Part shown: positions 10,331 through 18,489 of the stretch, piece by piece
Numbering within the stretch: position 1 is the stretch's first letter
Layout: each line of letters opens with the position of its first letter
From: Apostichopus californicus
Lineage: Eukaryota > Echinodermata > Holothuroidea > Aspidochirotida > Stichopodidae
Direction of reading: 5' to 3'
Assembly: GCA_020650975.1 (NCBI GenBank)
Contig: JAIPMN010037426.1
Span: forward strand, 5,933-28,565
Length of the DNA: 22,633 nucleotides
Notes under the pieces: generated by a model
Told to the model about the DNA's origin: nothing
Database searches by the model: none
What the model saw: the letters and a program-made list of their open reading frames with translations, nothing else
Translations under genes and position numbers: made by a program

Positions 10331-10411
10331 ACCTATTGACATTTGTGATCAGAAGGTACCTTTGACATCTGAAAATTGCATCAAAACTGTAAAAATCCCC
10401 AAAACGCGTAA

Positions 10412-10445
10412 AGGTCACCAGAGGTCAAATTGAGGTCAAGGGTCA
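10412..10445 (+). promoter_or_regulatory. Composite DR4-DR5-DR1 half-site cluster
   Basis: Four half-sites lie in the same direction at 10412 (AGGTCA), 10422 (AGGTCA), 10433 (AGGTCA) and 10440 (GGGTCA), with spacers of 4, 5 and 1 bases. These are the canonical DR4, DR5 and DR1 spacings recognised by RXR heterodimers and related receptors. Three of the four are perfect consensus half-sites. Binding is not shown by the sequence. Confidence 0.45.
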
Positions 10446-10813
10446 CCCAAATGCGGGTCAACAATTGGATTACATTGAAGCAACTCCCAACCCTAACGGA
10501 CATTTCGTTCTCAAGTTATCGCAAAAATACTACTTTTTTATCATTAATTAACCTTTGTTGACCTTCGATAACCTTACCGTTATGTTTGGAAACGATCCCT
10601 TACCCGATTCACTACTCCCAAAATATCAACCATGTCGGACCCTGTCAATGGGAGTTATTGCCGTTTTTAATATATTGGTTTTTGGCATCTAACTGACCTT
10701 TGTGGGCACCAAAAACAATAGGGATCTTCCTCTTACTATGGGCTATCCACCCACCAAGTTTGATCATGATACATCATGTCCTTATTGAGATATCGTGTAC
10801 ACAAGCCAAGCGT

Positions 10814-10836
10814 CACATACACACACACACACACAC
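10814..10836 (+). repeat. (CA)n microsatellite
   Basis: A CA dinucleotide run lies just before the terminal hairpin of the dispersed repeat. It probably belongs to the element's 3' structure. Confidence 0.85.
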
Positions 10837-10853
10837 GCCAAGTTGAATGCATA

Positions 10854-10883
10854 GGTTCCTTGCTTTGCAAAAAGCAAGGAACC
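10854..10883 (+). repeat. Perfect 13-bp hairpin
   Basis: GGTTCCTTGCTTT (10854-10866) and AAAGCAAGGAACC (10871-10883) are exact reverse complements around a GCAA loop. The hairpin closes the dispersed repeat, placed 17 bases after the CA run. It is not followed by a T run, so it is not a polymerase III stop. A structural end of a Helitron/Helentron-like non-autonomous element is one possibility. Confidence 0.85.
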
Positions 10884-11540
10884 GAAAAAATAACAATTTA
10901 TTACAACCAAAATGCAAGTTTATTCCTGTGCAAGGATTCATACAACGTATATTTTGTTATTCAAACATCTCAAATATGTTTAATATTTTTTTTAGATTTT
11001 GTTCAAATCATTTTCGGAAACTTGCTTAGCTCCACCCTAAAAAAATGCTTCGGTAATTGCAGGGGCCTTTTAATGATCTTCACATTGTGTTGGTATTCTG
11101 GGATAAAAAGAAGACATTTATATATTTCTCTTTTTGTTGTTGCAGTGCAAAAGTTAAGATTGATGTGTTTCACTTCTACAGTTCATGTTTTCTTCTTTCT
11201 CCTGTGATTTTTGTACGTGAGAAAAAATAAAACTTAGTGACTTTTTCAGATACAACTCATGAAGTTTGAATGCAGTTATTGTCTCAGTAGAGGTCAATCT
11301 CATGTCAAAAGTAGTTCTGTTCAGATGAATTACTCAAAAAAGAGGCGAAACAACGTGAATTGAATTGAATTTAAAAGGTATATATTAAAAACCATATAGC
11401 AGCTCAACAGCTGAATTACATTACGTGTACATACATCATGCAAAAGAATACATAGTAAAATAAAATTAGATAAAGAAATTAAATAAACATTCATATAAAA
11501 AAAAAACATGAAAGATATTATGTGGTAAAATAAGATTAGG
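10884..11540. other. Non-coding region, nothing recognised
   Basis: AT-rich sequence. Part of it lies in a 143-codon plus-strand frame (10776-11207) that runs through the CA repeat and hairpin and shows no motif, so I do not call it a gene. Confidence 0.5.
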
Positions 11541-11544
11541 ATGC

Positions 11545-11697
11545 TTAAAATAAAAAGGAGAAGAGAGAGAAAGACAGAAAAAGAAAGAGAGGGGGAAGAG
11601 AGACAAAGAAAGATAAAAAGATAGGAATAGGAGAAAGGAGAAGATCGAGTCAAAGATAGTGTGAGAGAGTAAGAGGGAGAAACGGGGGGGGGGGGAA
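11545..11697 (+). repeat. Purine-rich (GA) tract ending in a G run
   Basis: About 150 bases are almost all A and G on the plus strand and end in a run of about 13 G immediately before the Ns. Long homopurine tracts can form triplex DNA and often break assemblies. Confidence 0.8.
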
Positions 11698-11707
11698 NNN
11701 NNNNNNN
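11698..11707. other. Assembly gap (10 N)
   Basis: Ten Ns follow the G run. The true length of the missing sequence cannot be known from this window, and sequence on the two sides need not be adjacent. Confidence 0.98.
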
Positions 11708-11717
11708 ATTATACATC

Positions 11718-11782
11718 ACATTTAAACCAAATGCTCATCATATTTAAACCGAATGCTGATATTCAAACCGAATGTTTATCAA
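11718..11782 (+). repeat. Short tandem repeat, TTTAAACCRAATGCT unit
   Basis: Three imperfect copies of a roughly 20-base unit (TTTAAACCAAATGCTCATCA, TTTAAACCGAATGCTGATAT, TTCAAACCGAATGTTTATCA) follow the gap. Confidence 0.7.
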
Positions 11783-12072
11783 GTGTAATAGGTCGAACAA
11801 AGGATTTGAATTATGAGTTAAGATTTCTAAAGTAAAGAGGAAAAGGGTAATGAAAGAAAAGGAAATAGATTTAAAGAGAGAGATTAAGAGGAAAACAAAA
11901 GGGGGATGAGAAGTGGAAAGAGGATGAGAAACCACATAAGAGTTGAAAAGGAACTTTCATGGAATAGACTTAATTAAGTGCTGTACCCAGGGTCGTCGCT
12001 AACAGGGTGTGTGTGGGGTGCGACACCCCCCCCCCTACACCTATCAGGATATTGTCGGTAAATTGCGCTGCC

Positions 12073-12333
12073 ATCGGGGAAAAGAGAAAAGGTGAAGGGA
12101 AAGAAAAGAATCAAAAGAAAAGGAAAAGGAATGACAGAGAAGAGAGGAAACAAAGATTTAAAAAAAGAAAAAGAGGAAGGAGAGGAAAAAAAAGAAAAGA
12201 AAGAAAAGGAGAAAAAGAAAAATAAGAAAACTAAATCAAAGAACGGGGGGATGAAAGAGAGGAGAGAGAGGGGGCGGGTAAGAGCCTGAGAGGGGAGGGG
12301 TGGGAGTAAGAGAGAGAGAGAGGGGGGTTGTTG
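12073..12333 (+). repeat. Long purine-rich tract
   Basis: About 260 bases are strongly purine-biased on the plus strand (GAAAAG, AGAGAG, GGGG runs). The long frames here on both strands translate to Lys/Glu/Arg-rich or Ser/Phe/Leu/Pro-rich low-complexity peptides and are composition artefacts. A weaker purine-rich segment lies at about 11820-11930. A C run near 12027-12035 precedes the tract. Confidence 0.8.
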
Positions 12334-12406
12334 GGAGTGGAGGCGTCTCGTTGAGGTCGTGGGGGTGTCCCCATCCAATATTTCCCTTTGTAATTATTAT
12401 TATATT

Positions 12407-12726
12407 ATGCATAGCGACCCTCATTTCGTATTATGAATAGCGACCCTCTTCTCGTTTTATGAATAGCGGTCCTTATGAGTAGTGACCCCTAATGTAAATT
12501 ATCAATAGCGACCCTCTTCTTGTTTTATGAATAGCGACCCCGATTTCGTATTATGAATACCGGTCCTTATGAGTAATGACCCTCAACATGAATTATAAAT
12601 AGCGACCCTCATCTCACGTTATGAATATCGGTCCCGGAAGTACGGGAAGTTGCACGTTATGAATAGCGGTCCTTATGAATAGCGGTCCTTATGAATAACG
12701 GTCCTTACGAATATCGACTAGACCCC
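12407..12726 (+). repeat. Minisatellite with 94-bp higher-order unit
   Basis: Units of the type ATGAATAGCGACCCTC or ATGAATAGCGGTCCTT start at 12407, 12433, 12459, 12475, 12501, 12527, 12553, 12569, 12595, 12621, 12659, 12675, 12691 and 12707. The steps are 26, 26, 16, 26, 26, 26, 16, 26, 26, 38, 16, 16, 16, so 12407, 12501 and 12595 start 94-bp higher-order units. The 26-base units end in CGTTTT- or CGTATT-like tails; the 16-base units lack the tail. The 38-base unit carries an inserted CCCGGAAGTACGGG palindrome-like segment. Confidence 0.9.
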
Positions 12727-12980
12727 GGTGGGATGATGTCAAGTTGCGCATGAAGCGCTACATAGTTCAGTATTGCGTCATCCGAGCACGGCAGCGAAGA
12801 GAAATCTTAAAGCTGTGCGCGAAGGTGAAGTTTGGCGACCCCTCGGCTCTCAGGGCCCGCGTCGAAGCGATGGAGGCTGATGAGCGCCCCTCCTATGTGC
12901 CTATTAAACATAAGTACTGGATTAGGCCTTTATGTTTTGTCGGAAACACCGTGACTACATTGAAGACTAATTTGGCGTAG
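12723..12980 (+). pseudogene. Probable non-LTR retrotransposon fragment
   Basis: The frame reads PRWDDVKLRMKRYIVQYC, then RARQRREI, and stays open to a TAG at 12980. The W-DDVK...IK-like pattern followed by basic, alternating charged residues resembles the linker between the endonuclease and reverse transcriptase of L1-like non-LTR elements. No catalytic motif of either domain is present. It begins exactly where the minisatellite ends and shows no start ATG of its own (an internal ATG lies at 12750). The assignment is by pattern only; an unknown gene exon is the alternative. Confidence 0.4.
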
Positions 12981-13835
12981 TCATAAGGCAAATACAATTG
13001 TTTTTCGAGAGGGCCGGGGGGGGGGGGTTGGGCATCGACGCAGGGGAACAAGGACATCGCATGGGCATTAGATTTGCATCAGTGTTTATTTTTTGGACTG
13101 TAATTAATACATGTTTTTTCCTAAGAATTATGTCAGGGTCCCTCTCTAATCACAACATATGCCTTAATCTTTTGTTCGGGGTGTGAGGAGACGGTTTCGA
13201 AGGAAACATGTTGGTGGTGATTCATTGGGTAAGAAAATTGGTAATCTGTGGACAGCGACAGCACCTGAAATCTGATAGTGGGGCCTATCATTTGCAAACT
13301 AAAATTTTGGAGGGGGACCAAAGGATGTAATATGAATTCATGCATACCTATGTTAACTTAATATTACATATTTTGTGATGTGTATTGTTTTTAGGGGGCA
13401 AGAAAATGGAATTCTTCCTCCTGTCATCTTTACTTTTTCGCTCTAGTTGTGTGGTTTGCCTTATTTCGTAATTTATAAAAATCTCTGATTTACTTACCCA
13501 GAAATTCTACGAAAGACGGCCATAAAAAAATTCATTGAGGGTATTCAGTATGACTGTCAACAACAGCTCACAAAAAGTACAATTAGCAAGCAGCTACACA
13601 TATTCAGCTACATAAAATAAATACATTTTTCATGTATTAGAAACCAACAGAGAGATCGAGGGAGTGATATACTTCTTACCTGTGGTGATTTGTTATGAAT
13701 TACGCCCATTATGTAGTAAAGATCAATATTATTTCTTTTTTAAATACAACAGTTTACCACTCGATCCCAATAACAGGAAAATTTTCCTGGCTCTTGAGAG
13801 GAATGCCGAAAATGCCATAACAAGAACAAATTTCA
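12981..13835. other. Non-coding region, nothing recognised
   Basis: A G run lies near 13016-13027. Short frames carry no motif. Part of the region before 13836 may be the decayed gag end of the following retrotransposon, but I see no zinc knuckle. Confidence 0.45.
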
Positions 13836-14815
13836 ATGACAGTGTCAACAAAACGGCAAAGAGAGAAGATACACAATGTTGTCGATCAAACATCCAACTC
13901 CAGTGATTGTGAAGAAAGCCAATTATTATCTCTCCTCTACACGGAGTGGCGAGGAACAGGTGAATGCACCAAGGGAAATATAGTAAACACCTGTTTGCAA
14001 CGATGTTGGTGCATTATTAACCTGTGACATTCCAAATCGACACGGGGGCAACGTGTAGTGCCCTATCGTCCAGTATGATAGATGACAAGCGTCCAGTATG
14101 ATAGATGACAAGACGAAAGTCACCAAATGTGATCATTTCGTGTCGATGTATAATGAAATTACACTCACATCTGTGGGACAATGTTAGCTTAATATGTTCC
14201 ATCCAAAGAACGATAAGAAGTATTAAGCAAAATGTGTTGTGTTGGAAACAAATTGTGTACCCCTGCTGGGATGTCGAGCTGCCCAACAGATGGGACTACT
14301 GAAAGTGCATTTTGAAAACAGCATGGTTGTTAGTGAAGAACACAAAGAATTGAGCGCAATTTCACCAAAACAGTTATTTCATGAATATGCAGATGTGTTT
14401 AAGGGGACAGGGAAACTGGAGAGCAAATAGCACCTGACATTAAAGAAAATGCTTAGCCAGTAAGTTGACCCTCAAGGAAAGTTCCGGTGATACTAAAGGA
14501 AAACCTGAAAACCGAGGTAGACAAATTGATGGCATAATTTCCCCAGTGTCGACACCAACGTTGTGGGTGTCGAGCCCTGTTACTGTCGTTAAGCCAGGCA
14601 AGATCAGAATATGCATCGATCAGAGAGATCTTGATGACAACCTGCAACGAAGTCATAATCCAATGCTTCCCATCGACGAAATTTGGCCAGATTTGCGACG
14701 AGCAAGATGTTCAGTGTATTCGATGCAAATACTGGGTTCTGGCAGGTAGAACTTGATGACGAAAAAAAGGATGATCAATTCATCCATACCAGCCGTTGGG
14801 ATTACAGAATTCCGC
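13836..14815 (+). pseudogene. Ty3/gypsy-like pol remnant (protease to RT)
   Basis: Pieces of a gypsy-type polyprotein occur in order but in different frames. IHNVVDQTSNSSD (about 13860-13905) resembles the acidic spacer before the protease. VTFQIDTGATCSAL (14024-14065) is the aspartic protease active site with DTGA. NCVPLLGCRAAQQMGLL (about 14250-14303), then FHEYADVFKG, is the protease-RT connector. KVPVILK (about 14480), ISPVSTPTLWVSSPVTVVK, KIRICIDQRDL, and SVFDANTGFWQVELDD (about 14715-14760) are RT, including the first catalytic Asp. The RT stops before the YxDD motif. At least four frame changes and several stops occur. No LTR, integrase or primer-binding site is seen. Confidence 0.85.
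14067..14112 (+). repeat. Exact 23-bp tandem duplication inside the protease
   Basis: The 23 bases at 14067-14089, beginning CGTCCAGTATGATAG, are repeated exactly at 14090-14112. The length is not a multiple of three, so the duplication shifts the frame just after the DTGA motif. The two copies are identical although the rest of the element is decayed, so the event is recent relative to that decay. Confidence 0.95.
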
Positions 14816-15247
14816 TGGCGCAACAAGTCATTTACTAAATCAACTATATTTTACCCTTTTACAGGGCGTTCATTTAAAACAAAATCTCCCTTGCTGTTCC
14901 AGCTGAGAAACTCTATCGAAGCTATCTTCCGAACTAATTGTTCTGCCTTGCTTTTTCAACCCTTTGGGACACTCTCTAACACATCTTCTTTGGTATTGTC
15001 TAGTCTAGTCATCAACTTCACGAGAAGGTTCTTGCTGCTGTTCCAGTAACACTCGGACGGTTGTTGGCTCTTTCGCTTTGGTGTCGTATACCATATAGCG
15101 CCTTGATAGATCGCTATAGCACTTAATTTTGGCGGTATCATCGAGGTTGTATTGCACATTTCCACGTTCTGGTAATTGAGGTTTGGCTGATTTGACTCAA
15201 GTGCGATACTCTGGTGGGGTTAAGACGAGCTTCTTTGCGTGTACCAT
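14756..15247 (-). pseudogene. Polinton/Maverick-associated 'LVNDLLRQR' protein
   Basis: A minus-strand ATG at 15247 starts MVHAKKLVLTPPEYRT, followed by a stop and a frame change. The next parts are NLDDTAKIKCYSDLSRRY and KAKEPTTVRVLLEQQQEP, then, in another frame, DVLESVPKG, a TGA, KSKAEQLVRKIASIEFLSWN, and, after an in-frame TAA, NIVDLVNDLLRQR. This pattern matches an uncharacterised protein family I recall from invertebrate virus-like mobile elements; no enzymatic motif is evident. The start lies 8 bases after the stop of the small basic gene on the same strand. The C-terminal end overlaps the gypsy RT remnant near 14756-14815, so the junction is somewhere there. Polinton membership is an inference from the neighbouring polymerase. 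Confidence 0.6.
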
Positions 15248-15255
15248 GTTTTGAT

Positions 15256-15564
15256 TCACTTGAATAATACTTTACGAAGGCTACCTATCAGGTGTGGAAG
15301 CAAAGCTGCCAGTATCAAACCACCCTTCTGTAGTATAACGTTGTCTTTAGTGGTAAGCGAAGAGAACGGAGCTGATGTATATGTCTTTGCAGTTTGTTCT
15401 TGTCACGTCTTTTGAGGTGAACGTTTCCGTTTAATTCATTGAGGGCGCCCTCGCAAATACACCTTATAAAATCTCTTGACGCTCCGTGAATAATACCGTT
15501 TTTTTTTAAGGGAACCTTTTGCTAATACTTGTAGATAAGGCCCGTGGTTTCTCAAACGTCGCAT
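15256..15564 (-). pseudogene. Small basic Polinton/Maverick-associated protein
   Basis: A minus-strand ATG at 15564 starts MRRLRNHGPYLQVLAKGSLK. After a frame change in or near the nine-base homopolymer at 15499-15507, the frame reads ASRDFIRCICEGALNELNGN, KRRDKNKLQRHIHQLRSL. After another change it reads NVILQKGGLILAALLPHLIG and stops at 15256. An N-terminal basic segment, a C.C...LN.L.GN core, a basic helix and a hydrophobic Gly-rich end form a pattern I recognise from small proteins of invertebrate virus-like elements. Its role is unknown; a virion core or DNA-binding protein is only a guess. About 100 residues in total, with at least two frameshifts. Confidence 0.55.
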
Positions 15565-16838
15565 AATGAAAGAATGAAGTTTACTTTACAGTGTTTTTAT
15601 TAACTATTTTGGAACATAAACGTATAAAGCTTAGCCTGGAAATATTTCAGTTCTAAACTTCAATGTTCGGCCGTAGTGCTTGGAGCCTCTTAGTGACTAA
15701 ACGGGTCGTGGTTGAAAACCGCGCCGACTACAAGAAAGGACTTCTGAAGATGGTTTTCGTGTCTTTCAACTTTATTTCCTAATTTGGTTAAGTGGAAAAA
15801 CAATAATACCAATTGGAAATAACAAAAACTTAATATAAGAAGGGTAGTACAATGTAAAAGCTTTGTCAGCACTGACTCTTTAAGTTTAGGTAGGCTAGCA
15901 ATATAGTTTTGAAATAGCGTCCTCTCCGGAGATTTAAATGGACTGGGCAACACATAATGACCGAGACCACACAACAACGAGCTGTAGTGCCGCGGGTATA
16001 AAATACAGCAACCTCCAATAAAACGATCTTTATAAACGCCGTACCACACACTAAGTGCAGAAAATATATAACCCAAGGGTACACAATAACCATGAAATAA
16101 CTTTCAAGAGATATGGAATACATATGACCCGCTGAGAGAAACGATTTACTTAATATATTAAAAGGGAAATCCTACGATATAAGCAAAGAACGGAATAATT
16201 ATGCCTATGTTTTAGAGGAGAGAAGGTAGAAACCCTAAATAACTCACCAACTGTTCGGCAACCCTGGATGCAAGCTTAATGGATGTAAAACTTCTGGAGT
16301 AACTCATCATATATTTCACGTGACTTAGTGTTGCTTTTACTTTCTCCAACGAATGAATTTGGTGACGCTATACAAAAATCCTGTGTCGCTACAGTGCTTT
16401 TTAAGATTTATGAAAAGATATCAATGTGGTTTATTCCTTGCATAGTTATAAACTTCTTTTAAGTATTAGGCCTTTTCGGGGAACATTTGACGAGCCTAAT
16501 AGGAAATTTTAGATGCATCTCCGGGATCTTTCAAGACAACATTTGCGGGTTAATTCATTAAATCATGAAGAATAATAACACTTGTTTTTCATTTATCAAA
16601 TTACTCGTCGACTGATCGAGGTATCCCTTTAAAACTCAATCATGTCCTAGTCAATCCGCAAGTTTTTCGTAGAGGGTTGGTACTATCCGTAGAACCACAT
16701 GATATTTGACGTCAATTCATGAATCATTTCTTTTGCTTAACGTGGCTTAAAGTGACGATGACTGGACAATGATTATTACTAGCTGTACTGTTGACTTTTT
16801 TCTTCTTAATATCTGTATCATGATTACTTCTAAAATGG
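15565..16838. other. Non-coding or unrecognised interior of the Polinton-like block
   Basis: Two overlapping minus-strand frames (16076-15690, 128 codons; 16123-15866, 85 codons) have no motif I recognise. I searched by eye for capsid, integrase, protease and ATPase motifs and saw none. The region may be decayed element sequence or later insertions. Confidence 0.4.
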
Positions 16839-17385
16839 TCAAGATACACATAATGGCTTGTCACACAATTTACAAAAGAGGAAAAGTATTCGAGATGTAT
16901 ATATATACAAGTTTCGTTTAAAAGACTTATTCTTCAGAACACTTAAATAGCTTTCATTTGTAAGCTCGGCCATGTTTCGATTTATATATAACTTTACAAC
17001 TAACGTTATCTTTATCATAACAGAAACAATAATATTTCCATGATAATGAAATAATCCCGTTACCTTTCCACTGTAACTTAAACAGTCCAGGTGTTCTTTT
17101 ACCATATTTTCGATGTTCGAGGATATCCGATCTTGGGAACCATAGATGTTTCTCACTTTCAAACTTGATTTGCATATCGGGTTTAATAATTTACTCTTAA
17201 TATTCGCTGAAAATAGCTAAGTACGCTGAATCACTATCCATATCACAGTATTCGATGTCAGCAGTATCCAAAAACTTTTGCCTGAAGGCTTAATAAAATT
17301 GCAACATTCTTAACTATGCATACTGATACACGAAATAACCGCTTTGTAACGGAAGATCCAATTGAATGCTATTAAGAATTGCTTG
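16839..17385 (-). pseudogene. Protein-primed family B DNA polymerase, C-terminal part
   Basis: On the minus strand one frame reads LPLQSGYFVYQYA, a TAG, LRMLQFY, a TAA, then FLDTADIEYCDMDSDSAY, which contains the polymerase C motif (DxDS, two acidic residues present). Two more stops follow, then KHLWFPRSD, KRTPGLFKLQWKGNGII and YYCFCYDKD. After a frame change ELTNESYLSVLKNKSF appears, the C-terminal region. This order is that of Polinton/Maverick-type PolB, where the protein-primed enzyme replicates the linear element. At least four in-frame stops show it is dead. The N-terminal exonuclease and motifs A and B are missing, cut off at the BEL/Pao junction near 17386-17440. Confidence 0.8.
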
Positions 17386-17439
17386 TTGAGGTTGTGGACT
17401 ACATGAACATTTAACATAATATGTGCTATCACAACTATC

Positions 17440-18405
17440 TGACCTAGTCAGAAAATCTTCCCTGGTGTGCCACCTTCTCATGGAAGTGTTTTATCAGTAG
17501 ATCAGTGATGTGTGACTTCTTTGGGACAAGTATTTGGTGTTTACTGGTGTGACTCATTCTTGTGCGTCGAAGGCGTCCTCCAACTCGTAATACACCTTCT
17601 TCGTCCAAGTATGGATCTAGTTTCCACAGCTTCCCCTTTTACTTCAGGTTTCTCGGTTTCTAGTAGATGGATTCATTTAGAAAGTGATATTTTGCAACAA
17701 TTTAACAATGAAGATCTCTGTATACTTCAATTCCTTGATTTTGGGGCCAGCCCCCTTTTTCTACGTATGAGTCATCTTGGGACCCTATAATACCTCTTAC
17801 TGCCTCTGCCCTATTTCAGAAGTGGCCAACTCTATCCAATATTGTGTCAACAGGTGCTGCAGCAACAGCAAAAGCATGTCCTGGTTTCACCTCAGGATCT
17901 TCAGATGAGATGTAAGTCGAACAGGAAGCAAATTCCAGATCACGTTTCTGTAAAAATAGTGGACCCTTGAACCAGTTAGAAAAAGCTTTTTCCTGGACAA
18001 ATAGACCTCTGGAGGCATGATCAGGAAGATTTGCATCTGTGGAGATGTAGTTCCATTGGTATGGTTCTGTTGAATTTCTGATACGTTGGACTCTGTTAGC
18101 AACACAGACATGGAACCTTCGGGAGTCGTTGTTGATGTAGCCCATGACGACTTACGCGTCTGTCCAAAAGTAGTTGGTTATTTTCTCATATTCTAATTCC
18201 CTGTTCAGTATGCTGCTCACTTTACTGAGGCAACAGCTGCTTGAAGTTGTAATCTGGGAATAGTCACTGTCTTTAGTGGAGTGACTCTGGATTTCCCCAC
18301 ATCCAATGTGCAGTGGACGTCTGTTTTTGGGTCTGAAACATGTACTTATCTGATTGGAGAGGGTGGGTAACTCAGATTTTCAACGGAAATGATCCAAAAG
18401 GGTCT
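17440..18405 (-). pseudogene. BEL/Pao retrotransposon remnant, RNase H to integrase
   Basis: Read on the minus strand from 18405 down: VHCTLDVGKSRVTPLKTVTI then PRLQLQAAVASVK; after a frameshift ILNRELEYEKITNYFWTDA, a TAA, then VVMGYINNDSRRFHVCVANR and ANLPDHASRGL, SNWFKGPLFL. Below 17816, after stops, come LWKLDPYLDEEGVLRVGGRL, SKHQILVPKKSHITDLLIKH and FHEKVAHQGR. These are the BEL/Pao RNase H domain, its connection region, and the H2C2 zinc-binding start of integrase. The RNase H motif usually reading IPRLEL has Gln in place of the catalytic Glu. The integrase DDE core, RT and LTRs are absent. Several frameshifts and stops make it a pseudogene. Confidence 0.87.
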
Positions 18406-18489
18406 TTAAGCTATATATTTATGTAGGGGGTTGGTCGAGGTGTCATTTTCAATGACCGGTGGGCTGCAAACATCGGGGTCCTTTCCCTG

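Larger units (their letters stand above)
10185..10883 (+). repeat. Dispersed repeat related to the 5-8 kb array units
   Basis: From about 10300 to 10660 the sequence matches the long-type array unit in order: AACTTCGCAC, AAGGTCACACGGGGTCAACC, AGAAGGTACCTTTGACATC, AAAAATCCCCAAAACG, GGTCACC, ACAATTGGATTACATTGAAG, TCTCAAGTTATCGCAAAAAT, ACCGTTATGTTTG. It then continues into sequence absent from the array: a stretch including GGGATCTTCCTCTTACTATG, a CA repeat and a terminal hairpin. The upstream 10185-10300 segment also carries TGACCT half-sites. This may be a fuller copy of the source element from which the array unit derives, since the arrays end before the CA repeat and hairpin. Confidence 0.7.

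Noticed and set aside
10776..11207. 143-codon plus-strand frame as a gene
   Set aside because: It passes through the CA repeat and the terminal hairpin of a dispersed repeat and has no motif.
11330..12424. Long minus- and plus-strand frames rich in Ser/Phe/Leu/Pro or Lys/Glu/Arg
   Set aside because: They are translations of homopurine/homopyrimidine tracts, one crosses the N gap, and they show no domain.
12407..12726. CRISPR-like array
   Set aside because: There are no unique spacers of constant length between identical repeats; the units are head-to-tail variants of one sequence in a eukaryotic context.
15690..16123. 128- and 85-codon overlapping minus-strand frames as a capsid or minor virion gene of the Polinton-like block
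   Set aside because: No recognisable motif in any frame; position alone is not evidence.
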